Notes: a model not told the origin generated them from the letters alone. A DNA stretch of 64,000 bases from Channallabes apus (GCA_030522415.1 CM060121.1:12852055-12916054), one strand, 5' to 3'; shown: positions 36,451 through 48,863, numbered from the stretch's first letter. Numbers and translations are program-made.

Positions 36451-36537
36451 GAGAAGAGATGGGCCGCTGCTTCACTATAGAGTATCTTATGCCTATGAAT
36501 GTGCAACTGACCAGTGAATCTACAGTCAGTGTCCTGA
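36451..36537 (+). CDS. cacng5: cacng5 coding exon 2: extracellular loop
   Basis: 87 bases: GEEMGRCFTIEYLMPMNV then TSESTVSVL. It includes the second conserved loop cysteine (GRCF), paired with GLW-C of exon 1 in claudin-fold proteins. Acceptor CTCTTCCAG after the CT microsatellite, donor CTGA|GTAAGC. Confidence 0.95.
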
Positions 36538-37165
36538 GTAAGCGTCTTCTGTCTTTCTGTACAGTATCTTTCTGGATGTATGGAAAATTATCCGAAGATC
36601 TCATCTTAGGATTGATTATATGTGCTAAATGGATTCAGATTTGTTTTAATTGTGGCATCCACCTCATTGGATTTTATTTGCTTTTAACAAAGGGCTTTGC
36701 ATTGGGATTTTTGTGACACTGGAGTGAAACAACACCTAGATGTAGAATCATGTGACACTGATCTATTTAAGTCAGGCATCCTTAACAATGTGATCATTGG
36801 CGTCATTCTCACCTATCGGGAAGGCATATTTGAAATACATGAAGTCACAGTGGGTGGCATTGCCCCCTCACAGCTCCAGTTCTCTGCTTTTAAGCCTGAG
36901 CTTGGGTTGGTGTCTGTGCAAAAAACCTCGTTCTTTAAAGTACACACAACACAAAGGGACACATGACTTAATTAGTTTAAATGACAGAACTGGATATCAC
37001 ACTAGCACTGCTATGCCATTTTTTCCTTTTCCTTTTTTCCTTTTTAACTATGTCTGCTATTCAGAAGAGACCTGACATAATTATGGCCATGTTACACTTG
37101 TCATAATAAAATTAGGAAGCATCAATGCTTCTTCACTGTCTTTATTTTATTTGCTTTTGTGTGGG

Positions 37166-37410
37166 CGGCACAGTGATGTAGTGGTGTGACCTCCAGGGTT
37201 GAGGGATCGATTCCCGCCTCAGGTCTGTGTGTGTGTACAGTTTGCATGTTCTATTTGCATGCTTCCAAATTGTCTGGAGTATTGTGCACTGGTGTGCCCT
37301 GTAATGGACTGGCACCGCATCTCTGAATTTTGCTCCAACTTCCCTGGGATCGGCCCAGGTCTCCTGCGGAGAAAAAGGGAAAAGCGGTGTAAGACTGCAT
37401 GAGTGTTTTT
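37166..37410 (+). repeat. Diverged V-SINE copy in cacng5 intron
   Basis: GGCGGCACAGTGATGTAGTG head, B-box-like GATCGATTCCCGCC, then a decayed core and TGGACTGGCACCGCATC. Confidence 0.6.
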
Positions 37411-37958
37411 GTGTGTATTAATTATAGCTCCAAACCTATGCCCATATAAGGATAAAAGTCTGTGTGCTATATGTCTCAACCCCAATGTAATAGTAACAAC
37501 CTAACATAATGACAAAAATTATATTTTTATAATAAAAAAAGATTGTTGAACGTCATGTATGGGGTTTTCCAGGCTGAACTTTTATGGTAGTGCGAACAAG
37601 GTGCAGCATTGTAGTCTATTGTGTAGATAGTGCCCTCTTCTGGTGAGGAAACACAGTAGAGGAGCCTGGACTTATGCTATACTGTAGCTATAATTTAGTC
37701 AGGATAAGTCAGGCTTCTTCAAACCTGTTAGATATTTTGTGAGCGCATTGATAGTCTATTTAAGGGTACTGGAACTTCTTAAGTGTCTGCTGTAAAAAAA
37801 CAAAAAGCAAAGCGCAATCTTGATGAATTAGGAGGAATAATAACAACAACAATAATAATAATCTACATATTTTTTATGTCTATAAATATATTTAATGTAT
37901 TTTAAATAAAATTTAGAAGGCTTTGCAACAAAGATATAAAAACACTTCTGTTCTACAG

Positions 37959-38099
37959 AGATGATCCGCACAGCCACCCCGTTCCCCCTGGTCAGCCTGT
38001 TCTTCATGTTCATCGGCTTTGTGCTCAGTAACATCGGACACATCCGTCCTCACCACTCCATACTGGCCTTCGCTTCTGGAATCTTCTTCGTCCTCTCTG
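37959..38099 (+). CDS. cacng5: cacng5 coding exon 3: TM2
   Basis: 141 bases: MIRTATPFPLVSLFFMFIGF then VLSNIGHIRP and SILAFASGIFFVLS. TM2 and the start of TM3 are visible. Acceptor TTCTACAG, donor CTCTG|GTACTG. Only 81 bp separate it from the next exon. Confidence 0.95.
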
Positions 38100-38180
38100 G
38101 TACTGTTTGATTCCTATCTAACACTTGGTCTTCTCCATATTGTTCCCCTGTAGCACTCTGTCCTTCTGTCTCTCTGTCAG

Positions 38181-38326
38181 GCCTTTCTCTGATGGTGGGG
38201 CTCGTCCTTTACGTCTCCAGCATCAACGACGAGATGTTGAATAGAAGTAAAAGTAACGACGCCTATTTCAGCTACAAGTACGGCTGGTCTTTTGCCTTTG
38301 CCGCTGTCTCCTTCCTCCTGACAGAG
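38181..38326 (+). CDS. cacng5: cacng5 coding exon 4: TM3 and second loop
   Basis: 146 bases: LSLMVGLVLYVSSINDEMLN, then YFSYKYGWSFAFAAVSFLLT E. It includes the conserved INDEMLNR and YKYGWSF segments that precede TM4. Acceptor TCTGTCAG, donor GAG|GTACAT. Confidence 0.95.
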
Positions 38327-38756
38327 GTACATGTATGCACTATTTCTGTGCTCTTTGCCTTTTCTTTTTTCTTTTTTTTTAATATGAAAACTAAAATGAT
38401 TTTATTGAATGACTCCTCCATGATTTAATTTTACAAATGATTAAGTTTAATTCTTTCAAGATTAAAAAAACAATAGCTGATACTATTGATGATATGATGG
38501 TATTGTCATTTATGTACGGTGAGTACATTATTTTAGTTGTTTAATAATAATTTGTAATGTCATTGGCTCAAGTTTAGGTTTAGATAGAAGTGATTTATTT
38601 CATTAGTTGACTCTAACATAAATTATTAGGGAAATATATACCATCATGTTAATTTCTTTACTTACAGTAAATGTTAAAGGTTTGCCTTTCTGAAATTTCC
38701 AGCCACACAACCCAAACCAGTTACTGTACATTGTGTTGAAACGCCGATTTAATTTT

Positions 38757-39115
38757 TATATACACTATTTGGCCAAATATATCTGGACACCTAACCATCA
38801 CACCTAATAACGTTCATTCCAAAACTATGGTCATGAACATGGCGTTGGTCCTCCCTTTGCTGTGATACACTGCCTGGGCAAAAAAGTCACACATTCTAAT
38901 ATTTAATTTGACAACTTTGAAGAGGAAATAAAACTTCTGATGGACAATTAAACCTGGTCATTTAGTACATTCAAGTCATCAGCAGACTTTATTTTAGACC
39001 TGACCAACTAAAGCAACCCCAGATCATAACACTGCCTCCAGAGACTTGTACAGTGGGCACTATTCATGTCGGGTGACGCGTGCTTCTCTTCTTACCCTGA
39101 CATACCCATCGCAAT
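38757..39115. mobile_element. Tc1-type transposon relics in cacng5 intron
   Basis: Two adjoining fragments: ACTATTTGGCCAAATATATC then TGGACACCTAACCATCAC (same family as 16228 and 24541), and from about 38868 CACTGCCTGGGCAAAAAAGT followed by a decayed transposase stretch with ATCATAACACTGCCTCCAGA. The latter is shared with 43995-44300. Confidence 0.6.
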
Positions 39116-39339
39116 TATTATTTCTTCAAATTATTTCAAATTATCTTTTTTTCATTGCTCCAAAAACTAGTCTTTATTCTCCCTAACAAATTAATGGCAA
39201 AATTTACCCAATTAGTCTCACTAACATGTGGTTTTCTTATGGCCACACAGCTGTTTAGACAGTTCTTGTCACACGGTACAGTACATGTGATAATGTTCTA
39301 ACTTTCACTATGGCTGTTACTACTATTATTTCACTCAAT

Positions 39340-39700
39340 TCAATTACATTTTATTTGTATAGCGCTTTTAACAATTGACATGAATGATAAAATGCTAAGA
39401 CTGTCCCTGATAAGCAAGGAAGCAAGTGGCAAGGAAAAACTCCCTGAGATGGTAATAGGAAGAAACCTTTAGAGGAACCAGACTCAACAGGGAACCCATC
39501 CTCATTTGGGTGAAATGGATAACAGGGATTGATCTGCTTCATGTAAATGTGAAACCGTCCCCAGTCACCACACGTATCCCAGGCAGACCACATGGGGCAT
39601 CCATGCAACGAGATCTCCAACCAGAAGTGGGACACCAGGACGAGTCAGACAGCTCCAGAAGTCAGTGGGGGTCTGGATCACTGGCAGCTCAGGAGTGACA
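39340..39700 (-). repeat. Common fish dispersed repeat, inverted
   Basis: TTTTATTTGTATAGCGCTTT, then GCAAGGAAAAACTCCCTGAG, AGGAAGAAACC and GAGGAACCAGACTCA and GGGAACCCATCCTCAT. Same family as 40738 and 57826 in the opposite orientation. A purine-rich AGAGAGGGAGA run follows near 39720-39790. Confidence 0.65.
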
Positions 39701-40737
39701 TGTACTGTATAGCTCGACAGAGAGACAGGTAGAGGGAAATAGAGAGAGGGAGAGAGAGGGGAGAAGAGAGAGAAGAGGAGAAGGAGAGATAACAGTTTTG
39801 TATAGTCACAGTCAAACAATGTATAATGTGAATGTATATTTACTGTAGAGTGCAAACTGGGACTCCGGCAGGACTAACTATGACAGCATAACTAAAAGGG
39901 AGAGCCAGAAGGAAACACAGACATGAGGGCTTCCTGAGATGAAAAGCAAACAATCACCTCACTGTCAACAAACCTGAGTGATCAATGAGACTGAGGAAGA
40001 CAGCATCTAAACATACCAGTTCACTATACGTCCATTATACGTAATACTATACGTCCATGAAACCCCCAGATCTGCTCATTTACCTTATGGCAAATCTATT
40101 TATAAAAATGCTTGGCTAAATAAATAGGTTTTTAGCCTAGACTTAAACACTGAGACTGTGTCTGAGTCCTGAAAATTAATTGGATTGGATTAATTCTGAC
40201 TGTTACTACTATTATTATTATTATGGTCATGTAAAAGGATTTTCAACCACATTTCTAGCAAGAAGTTGACAGATCCCCACTGTCTACCTCGAGATTTTAA
40301 TAATGTGTTGAAGAACAGTTTGATTTTATCTTAGCTTGATGCAGACCAATAATTTGACCTTTGTGAAATAAGGTAATTATAGACCTTTCTGTAGCACGGC
40401 TCATTCAGCTATAAAAGCCTTAGGAAAGTCAGACACTTTTTTTGTGAAGTAAGCAGCCTGAATACTTGAAAAATTATCATGAAAGAATGCGTTTCCTTTT
40501 AAATTTGGTCCTTCTCCTTGCCACCGTCACCTCTAATGCTTATTATGGATTTAACTCTGTATTCAGATTTCTGTAAAGCTGCATTTTGAGAATATCTGTA
40601 GCAGAAAGCAAAATGCTAAAAGTCCGTCTTAAACCCCTCAAGTGTCCAGTTACTTAGACACAGCTCCTGTTATACTGAACTTCCAGCCGCCTAACACACA
40701 GTATGACTTACAGTATAGACAGTATTTTTGACTGCAG

Positions 40738-40975
40738 ATCAATCCCTGCTGTCCATTATCACCCACATGAGGATGGGTTCCCTGTTGAGTCTGGTTCCTC
40801 TCAAGGATTCTTCCTATTGCCATCTCTGCTTGCTCATCAGGGACAATCTGATAATTTTGATTTATATATATTTTCACACACATTTCATACTCATTTCTCT
40901 TATAATTTGGCTCTGTAAAGCTGATTTGCAAGAATGACCACTGTTAAAACTGCTATACAAATCAAATTTAATTGA
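40738..40975 (+). repeat. Same dispersed repeat, direct orientation
   Basis: CACATGAGGATGGGTTCCCT, GAGTCTGGTTCCTCTCAAGG, TGCTTGCTCATCAGGGACAA and a CTGCTATACAAATCAAATTT tail. Third copy at 57826. Confidence 0.65.
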
Positions 40976-41209
40976 AAATTAAACTTAGGCTTAGAACTAA
41001 AATCAAGGGCTATAATTATCACTAATTATCTATAATTTGATTATTTACTATGATCATTTAATACTATAATTTAATACTGATGAAATTAGTGATTTTAAGT
41101 TCCCCAGAGAAACTAAAAGAAACTAACAGAGTATAAAATAGACATTAGGTTTTCCGTATGCTGCAAAAGAAACCTGTCCAATTTGTGCTTTCTGTCCGGT
41201 TCTGTTCAG

Positions 41210-41452
41210 AGTGCCGGTGTGATGTCGGTGTGTTTGTTCACTAAGCGCTTCACGGCTGAGGATGTCTACAGGCCACACACAAGCTTCTACCGGCCACGTC
41301 TCAGCAACTGCTCTGAGCACTCGACTCAGTTCCTGCAGCGCCGGCACAGTCCCTCAGACATCTCCAGTGAGGCCTCGCTTCAGATGAACAGCGGCCATCC
41401 TGCCCTGCTCAAGAGCCCAGAGTATGAACAAGTCTCCTCATCAATCTGCTAA
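41210..41452 (+). CDS. cacng5: cacng5 last coding exon: TM4 end and cytoplasmic tail
   Basis: 80 codons plus stop TAA (41450-41452): SAGVMSVCLFTKRFTAEDVY, RPHTSFYRPRLSNCSEHSTQ, RRHSPSDISSEASLQMN and the C-terminus YEQVSSSIC. The tail lacks the TTPV-type PDZ ligand of gamma-2/3/4/8, as expected for a type II TARP. AATAAA at 41541 is a candidate poly(A) signal. Confidence 0.95.
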   Translation, partial: SAGVMSVCLFTKRFTAEDVYRPHTSFYRPRLSNCSEHSTQFLQRRHSPSDISSEASLQMNSGHPALLKSPEYEQVSSSIC

Positions 41453-42756
41453 GCACAGAATGATGGAAGGATGTGAAGGTGGACAGGGAGACAAATTAAT
41501 GGCTGGAAAATATTTACAAGAGGGTATCATTTTTTTTTAAAATAAATCAGAAATGTAGAGACAGGTTAGTATGTCTTAGATTTGTTGATTTTTATTACAA
41601 TGCTGCGAACCTGAGCTCCTACAGTACAGTATTTGTAAAAGACAATCTTGTTCACCAGCAGGGGGCAGAAAAGTGTTATTCCTGACCTCCTATTAGTGCC
41701 AAAACTTCCTAATTACAGTGACCGGTTCCATTTATAATCACTTTATATTGTATATATATATTGTGGTTGTCCTACACAATATAAATAAAAAAAGGTTTAT
41801 TACTAGGTACCTGACACCCAGCCTGCAGGTGGTAATGAGTAACAGCTGCAGTTTACAGTATGGAGCCTGCGTTCACTTTCCAGGACTATGTGCTCACCTT
41901 CATAATAAGTCTCTCTGTAAAAATATTGGTTAAATTGCACTTGTGTGTAACTAAGGGATGGGATTTAAAAAACAAACAACATACATGTCGTATGTGAAAA
42001 AATAGACAAAGACAAAAAAAAAATGGAATGACCCCAAAGTGAAGTTCTTCATATTGAAGTGTGCATATTGATGTATTGCATGTAAACTGAAAAGTGTAAT
42101 TATGTTACAGTATTTAGCTACAAAATGGTGTAAAATGAGGAGAAAAAGAAATAAATCACAGAGGGACAAGTGGAAGTTATTTTGGCACACGTCAAAAGTA
42201 ATGCAAAACTTGAGTTTTCAGCACTTGAAAGGGCTAACATCTGAAGACAAATTGCAGGAAAGGTGGATAAAGTGAACTGAAAAGAAAATGGTTTGACAAG
42301 ATCTTTACACTGATGTGCATCATTCAGCATTGGAACCAAGCAAACTAGGGTGTCTCTGTAGCGAGAGTCATACTGGACTGGTCTCATCTCACTTTTGAAA
42401 CGTCAGAACCAAGAAACCCAAGCACTTGTACATGATGTCACAAGATTGTTCTCTTCAATTAGTGCTGGCTTTAAAAGGTTCACAGCATTTAAAGAACGTG
42501 TATACCAGCCAGCTTTTGTCATGTGGAAAAACATCATACCTGAAATCTCTGAATATCTCTAAATATGTGTTTTCTCAGAAACATAGCATGCACTATATTT
42601 CCTAGTAGCCTAATGCCAGCTGAGCCGTTACAGAAACAAGAATGTCCTCATTTATTACAGTGCCAAGATCTGTCTTTATAGTGTCTTTTATGAAATGATG
42701 TTGGTGTGCTATATTTAAGTGTTTTCAAGTTTAATATTTCTGTAATTAATATCATT

Positions 42757-43015
42757 AGGTGGCACGGTGGTTTAGCGGTTAGCACTGTCGCCTTGCACCT
42801 CCATGGTCAGGGTTCAAGTCCCGCCCTCGGTTCTGTGTGCATGGAGTTTGCATGTTCTCCCCGTGCTTGGTGGGTTTCCTCCCACAGTCCAAAGACATGC
42901 AGATTAGGTTAACCGGTGTTCCCAAATTTGCCTGTAGCGGTTTTAAAAATGGGAACAAATACCATTGGCCTCCACAGTCCCTAGTTGGACTACAGAGGTT
43001 ACTAGATGGATGGAT
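42757..43015 (+). repeat. V-SINE copy
   Basis: GGTGGCACGGTGGTTTAGCG head, B-box-like GGGTTCAAGTCCCGCC, core GTTCTCCCCGTGCTTGGTGG and ACAGTCCAAAGACATGCAG, ending in (ATGG)n. Confidence 0.8.
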
Positions 43016-43994
43016 GGAATTAATATCATTAATATGGAACAAATGGGTTACACAATCCATGTATGCAATTGAAATGAAGAAGCTGTAAGCTCAACAAAGA
43101 CAAATTTGTGAAGTTGCAGTAACCTACTGTATAGCCAGTTTTGGGCTGACATTCGAAAGGCTCCTTATTTGGAAATGTTCACAAACTCAGGAGCTCTTGT
43201 ACAATACTGTTTTTTTTTTAATGAAGTGTAAATAATCCAGCAAATGATGGACCAAAAAAAGTGTTTGTATGATATTATTTGAGGTTATTGGATTTCTTTT
43301 TACAGTGCTGTATCAAATTAATCATATCATATGATAAGCTTGGTCAATATTAAAAGAAAGGAAATATTAAAGTAGAGCAAAATTGTGGCAAATTGTGTCT
43401 GGAAATCTTTTTTTTTTTTTTTTAACACATTATATTTAGTTTATTGTGTTTTGTGCCATCAGCCACTGAATAACTGGTTTATTATGTTAATGTTGACCTC
43501 CTGTAGAAAATACTACCAGATTCTCAGAAAAGCTCCGTCAATATTAGATAAACGTTTGTTTTCACAGACGCAGAAAAAAAAATCCTAACCCTATTGAATT
43601 CATATGAAATGTTAAAAAAACACATCTGTATTTATTTGAGTTGAATTCGCCTCATTGAGATTGAAAGTAATTTTATTTCAGTGTTTGAATGAAATATTGA
43701 CATATTCAGATATTTGGGCAGTCACATTTAATTTCAAAACCGAGCTAATTTTCCAGACCGCCCAGAGACAGGCAAACTAATAAAATCTGGAAAATGTGAA
43801 CTAATATCACTCACTTCACAATGCAGTAAAACTACCTTGCATTTCAAGGAGGTGAATTCAAAGCAAATCCAGATGTGTGGTTTTCAAAGTAATACATTTG
43901 AATACCGGTTTACATTTAACTAATTATAATCCCTATACCAATAAGCAGAGAATTAAGAATTTAACATTCAAACAACATTATCCTGTGTAAAATA

Positions 43995-44460
43995 CACTGC
44001 CTGGCCAAAACAAAGAAACGAAAAATTTAAATTGTAGAATAAAGTCGTCCATACTGTATAATCAGAAAAGAAAATCTCCATAGATGTGATAACCTGGTCA
44101 TTCAGTACATTTAAACCATCTGCAGACTTAATTTTCTGACCCATTGCTGACCCTAAACCTGACCATTTAAAGTAGCTCCAAATCATAACACTGCCTCCAG
44201 AGGCTTCTACAATGGCCACTATGCACTATGATTGCCTCATATGTTTCTCTTCTTACCCTGACGTGCTCAAAGCTCTGGAACTGGATAAATCTCAACTCAT
44301 CAGACCACATGGTCTTTTTCCATTGCTCCAACCTTTATGCTCTCCAGCAAAATGATTTTTTTTTTAATTCGATTATCTTCAATAATGGCCTTATGAATAA
44401 AGTTCTTATGGCCAAACAGCAGGATAATCCTAATCCTGTGCATTCTCATCATGTTTTTTT
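43995..44460 (-). mobile_element. Tc1-like transposon relic
   Basis: Starts near ACACTGCCTGGCCAAAACAA. On the minus strand decayed transposase pieces can be read (for example ATGTGGTCTGATGAG, a WSDE segment). It shares ATCATAACACTGCCTCCAGA and TTCTCTTCTTACCCTGAC with 38868-39110, so both are copies of one family. Confidence 0.6.
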
Positions 44461-44764
44461 ATGAGATGGTCAATCATGATTTTTTATTCCCAACTAAAAT
44501 TCTTCTGTTCTTATCCTTTCAGGTGTAAATAATGTGTTAGACTGATCTTAACATAGTTTTAACATTATTCCAATATCCTTAATTGTTTTGACTTTTTGGA
44601 AACACAGTAACATCTTTTACATGACCACAAAAGAATGAGAAGCTATCCACTGGATCAGTTAGGGTTCCTAGACTTGTTGCCAGCTGAAACCACATTAATC
44701 ACTGCAGGTACTGTAACTAAGTATATTTAATTCGTTATACAGTTTTCACATCTCTGTACTTTAC

Positions 44765-45101
44765 TTCATTCATTTTCTATACCGCTTAATCCTGTGTTCA
44801 GGGTCGCGGGGGACCTGGAGCCTATCCCAGGAGACTTCGGGCACTAGGCGGGGTACACCCTGGACAGGGTGCCAATCCACCCAATCACACACTACGGGCA
44901 ATTTAGGAACGCCAGTTAGCCTAACCTGCATATCTTTGGACTGTGGGAGGAAACCGGAGTACCCGGAGGAAACCCACCAAGCACGGGGAGAAAATGCAAA
45001 CTCCATGCACACAGAGACAGGAATCGAGCCTGGCCGGGGAATCGAACCCAGACCCTGGAGGTGCAAGGCGACAGTGCTAACCACTACACCGCGCCACCCT
45101 G
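44765..45101 (-). repeat. Near full-length V-SINE, minus strand
   Basis: The best-preserved copy. On the minus strand it runs from the GGTGGCGCGGTGTAGTGGTT head through the core to CCGCGACCCTGAACACAGG and an AATGAATGAAG-like tail. Confidence 0.85.
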
Positions 45102-47054
45102 TACTTTACTTGAATAGTTTTATTAGTGTATGTTTTTTTTTTTTTACTTTTACTCCCATATATCCTACAACAAATATCTGTACAATCTTCTTCATTACAT
45201 TTGTGTATGATGTTGCGTTTCATAAGTGGTGTGTTGCATCTGACTACTTGTATTATGCATAATTGTGTGATTTGCTTTCCCTTTGTCAAATGCTTAATCA
45301 TGTAGCAGGTGTATGAAATCACACATAGAGATGGTTGCAGTTAGCTACAAGAGAAAGAGACAGAGAAAGAGAGCTAATACAAGCTCAGTACTTTTGAAAC
45401 TTAAGTAAATTTGTAAGTACTTTTTATCAAGGACGTATTAAGTATAAGTAGAGAATTTCTATAGATTTTTTACATTGTTTTTCTTAGAGAACTTCTTCTT
45501 CTAATCATAGGACTATTCTACTACTAAGTACTACAGATTTTCCCTAACACAAAGAAAAATTAATGCATCAGATTCAGGATTAAAGCTTTATGAATGTTTT
45601 ATGGTAATGACCAATAGCTTTTACAGTCATATAAAAATTAATGTATAGCTTCACAGGGCAGCTGAAGATAATATTTCCACCCTGGGCTAGAGCTCTTATT
45701 TTACAAATACATATAAACCAACTAATAATAATAATAATAATTCTGAACCACATGACATGACGGCAATATAAAGCTGCCAAAAGTAATTTCCCAAACCATA
45801 GCTGTTGTGATTGATACGCAGTAACTCATACATACACAAAGAAGACGACTGTTTCCAGTATTTACACATAACTTAAGTCTATAGGTTCGGCAATTACAGG
45901 TCAAACATTTCACAGAGAAAATAAATATAAAAAGATATTCAGTTATGTCTGTAAAAGAAACATAAACGCAAGCAAATTTTTAGCTTTTAACAGGGATATA
46001 AACATTCACAACACATCAATACATTATCAAACTTCTACATTTCGAGTCCTAAAGTAAAGCTCTGGTCTAGGATCACTCGTGTCCATATAGTCATAAACAA
46101 GAGTAAAGACTGATCCCAGATCAGCACTTGTACACTGAGTGGAGTGATACATGTGGCTCAAGGCCCCCAGGGGTGAAACCGATAGAAACATCCATAAAAC
46201 AGACATTTGTATTATATTTGTGTTTTAATAACTTCAGTCACACATTTCCTTAATGGAGGCCTTGTGGTCTCTTAACTCTCAATTTCTAAGAACTAAACAG
46301 AAAGCTTGAACTCACTGGCACCAGCCCATTTACGATGAAAGCTAAAAAGAATCCAAAAACATATCTGTATTTCCTCTAGTATTTGTCGACAAATGAAACA
46401 AATCAGTCCAGCTGACTTAAGACTGCCACGTCGTGTTAAATTGCATTCCAACATTTATACTAGAAACATTTCAAGCTTTTATGTTGTTTCTTTTGAACAA
46501 ATTGCACAGACAGAAACTCGTTCAGCACCATAGTAATATAATAGTCTATGTCGGTTAGAGCTGCAGTGAAATGACAATGTATATTGTGTATGAATATGAT
46601 GTGTAGATGATCAGGATGATGCTGCACTGTAACTCTCATCAGTCATTAAAGAAACACTTTACAATAAGAGCTATAATAAATATAACAGCTACTGGACACC
46701 AGTCCATTTCCTTAATCCTAACTGGCTCCAGTTCTGTTCTTTCTAATGACATGAGCAAAGTGTTGCTTTAGTGACTTGGGGATAAACTGCGGTCTGAACA
46801 CGCTGGGATTTCATGGTCGAATCCCATCAATGCGTAATCCTCTGGACTCTCACGCAGGCTGTCCACGTGTGCGCGCTCACATCCATGCGAGCGCAGGGAA
46901 AGCAACAGTGGCCGAGTTTTTGCTTCCCATGCGTGGAGGAAAATGGAGCGGAATAAGGGATGATGGGTTTAAATAGTGGATAATTGGCCACCGCGATGAT
47001 TAAGTCCTATGTTGACGATGTCTAAAGGCCTCGCATATGGCAACGAGTGGCTCA

Positions 47055-47127
47055 TCACTTCTTGTTGGCGATGCGGCGTTTCCTGGTAGCCAGCATGTCG
47101 TAGAAAGGGTCCCTGCTAATGCTGGCC
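47055..47127 (-). CDS. cyth3: cyth3 last coding exon: C-terminal tail
   Basis: 73 bases with stop TGA (47057-47055): ASISRDPFYDMLATRKRRIA then NKK. This covers the end of the PH C-terminal helix and the polybasic region that, in cytohesins, helps membrane binding and autoinhibition. Acceptor TCCTCAG. Confidence 0.95.
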
Positions 47128-47869
47128 CTGAGGAAACAGATGAAAAGGGAAAGCCATCAAATATGGGCAAAGAGGGAGGGGAAGCAGAGACTTCAGCATC
47201 TTTGATATGGAAATGCAAGCACATTTCTACAAACCCCTGCTTTAACTAAAAAAAAAGAAAAAAGGGAAAGGTTTGTTCAGTGACCTAGTTAGGTTTCTAT
47301 GGTTTCTGGAGTTAACCCATCGCCCCTCTGATTGCTCCGAATTGGAAGCAATTCAGTTCAGTTGAAGGAGTGCTTTTTTTTTTTGGTGTTAAACAGTAAG
47401 CACCCTGGCACACTTATACTGGCCTGAACATTGGAGATCAAAAAGTCCCTGATTCATGAGCGCTCCAGTTTTCACGGCCCAAAAATCCTTTTAAGATGAG
47501 CTACTTCACTCACTGCGAAGGAGAAAATAATGCACTGAACGTCATAAACATTAGCGGATGGATTAGCTGAAATGGACAGCGTGTGAGAGCTAGGTCTGCT
47601 GGTGCTCTGGCTCCCTCTGTCTCTTGATCACGGCGCTATATGCACTGATTAATCTGTTCACTGATTCTGGCAGGGAACACCCATGAGAAGTGCTGTATGG
47701 CACGGTAGGCAGTGCTGTGTGAGGCAAGACTGCATTCTGTTTCCTTTCCAAAAAACACCCTGATCACATGCATAAACAATCCCTTCACGCTGTAACTGAT
47801 GCTAGGCACAAATAGGAATATGTGTAGTATGACTCCTTATCCTTTTTAATTAGAGAAACGTGTTCTTAC

Positions 47870-48024
47870 TTTATAGACTTGATCCACTCTTCTTTCTCCT
47901 CCGGTGTGGGGGCTGATATCCTGTAGACCACATGGTTACCTTCGACCACTCGGCCATCAGCCTCCGTCTTGCACGCCTTGATCACTTGACCCTTGTGACT
48001 GGGGTTGTAGAGCTCGAAGCAGTT
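47870..48024 (-). CDS. cyth3: cyth3 exon: PH domain strands and C-terminal helix
   Basis: 155 bases: [40 protein letters not shown], then [12 protein letters not shown] with the conserved PH tryptophan. YNPSHKGQ is diagnostic of cytohesin-3. Acceptor CCCCCGCAG, donor AA|GTAAGA. Confidence 0.95.
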
Positions 48025-48194
48025 CTGCGGGGGGAAAAAAAGGTGTTCGGTTGTAGGTACTGTAGTAGGAAGACTCAAAGACAGTTTTCACAGTAACTCA
48101 AGTACCCAGGATGCACTTTTGGCTCATTTTAGATAGAGCATGTCATCGAAACAGATTATTCACTTTTTACATACTGTGCAGTTTTGTTGAATTG

Positions 48195-48575
48195 ATATCA
48201 TTCTTAAAGTGCTGTGCGAAAGTCTTGAATCAACCTGCATTTCTTCATATTTTACATCCAAAAAGCTTTGAGAAATATTTCTCTAAGCTTCCTGAAGGAC
48301 TTTTTTTGGCAAGTTTCTGTCTCTCATTTTCACTCCAGTCCATGAACTTGACCAGTTTCAAATGAAGAGTTGTGTTTGTTAACCCACGTGTGACGTATGA
48401 ATCATTCAAGCATAAAAAACATCTAACTGAAGGCATGAACCAGTGAGAAACAGGTGCAGATGATAACAGATGATTAGAGGATCAGTGATTATTATACTGC
48501 TGATGCTGAATGCTGAGTGGTTGGAACAGACGAGAGGGGAAATGAGGCTGCTGCTGAGGTTATTACATAAACTAT
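48195..48575 (+). repeat. Dispersed repeat, copy 2 (pair with 13250)
   Basis: AAGTGCTGTGCGAAAGTCTT at the left, then GCATGAACCAGTGAGAAACA, GGTGCAGATGATAACAGATG, GTGGTTGGAACAGACGAGAG and GAGGCTGCTGCTGAGGTTAT. Same order as at 13250. In a cyth3 intron. Confidence 0.6.
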
Positions 48576-48729
48576 CCTTTTTTAAAATGTTTTAATCTTT
48601 AGGCACTTTGCAGCGTGTCACAGGAAAACATCTCCTCCCATTTCCTTACCTTAATCTACATCATTTAATGCAAGTTAATGTGAAATCTGTTAGTCTTGGA
48701 CAAATCTGTGGTTAAGAGCTGACACTCAC

Positions 48730-48801
48730 GGGCTTCCTGGGCTCATCCACCTCTCTGATACTGAGGTTCTCCAGAGGAATTATTCCCCGTGGCTCCTTGT
48801 C
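48730..48801 (-). CDS. cyth3: cyth3 exon: PH domain, early strands
   Basis: 24 codons, phase 0 to 0: [20 protein letters not shown] then PRKP. Acceptor GGTTACAG lies only 10 bases after a (GT)n tract (minus-strand sense). Donor CCC|GTGAGT. Confidence 0.95.
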
Positions 48802-48809
48802 CTGTAACC

Positions 48810-48811
<2 letters not shown>

Positions 48812-48863
<52 letters not shown>
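48812..48863. repeat. (CA)n microsatellite at cyth3 splice acceptor
   Basis: 52 bp of CA on the plus strand, (GT)n in the cyth3 transcript, ending 10 bases before the exon at 48801. Confidence 0.9.

Larger units (their letters stand above)
35122..41452 (+). other. cacng5 locus, complete coding region in five exons
   Basis: Coding exons 35134-35329, 36451-36537, 37959-38099, 38181-38326 and 41210-41452 join in phase into 270 residues (human gamma-5 is about 275). The product is a four-helix claudin-fold protein of the TARP/calcium-channel gamma family that binds AMPA receptors and alters their trafficking and gating at the plasma membrane. Gamma-5 is chosen over gamma-7 for its short length, the SVF-AVCG and DYWLYLEEGV segments and the SDISSEASLQMNS tail. 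prkca lies upstream on the same strand, as in other vertebrates. An untranslated exon upstream is implied by the acceptor before the ATG. Confidence 0.93.
41453..47054. other. Intergenic region between cacng5 and cyth3 (convergent 3' ends)
   Basis: Holds the 3' untranslated parts of both genes, two V-SINE copies (42757, 44765), a Tc1 relic (43995) and otherwise AT-rich unremarkable sequence. A CpG-containing patch at 46790-46930 lies in the expected cyth3 3'UTR. No additional coding exon is supported. Confidence 0.6.

Noticed and set aside
42706..43088. tRNA genes at the SINE heads
   Set aside because: A-box and B-box motifs are present, but the cloverleaf is not, and the sequence continues into V-SINE cores. 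They are SINEs, not tRNA genes.
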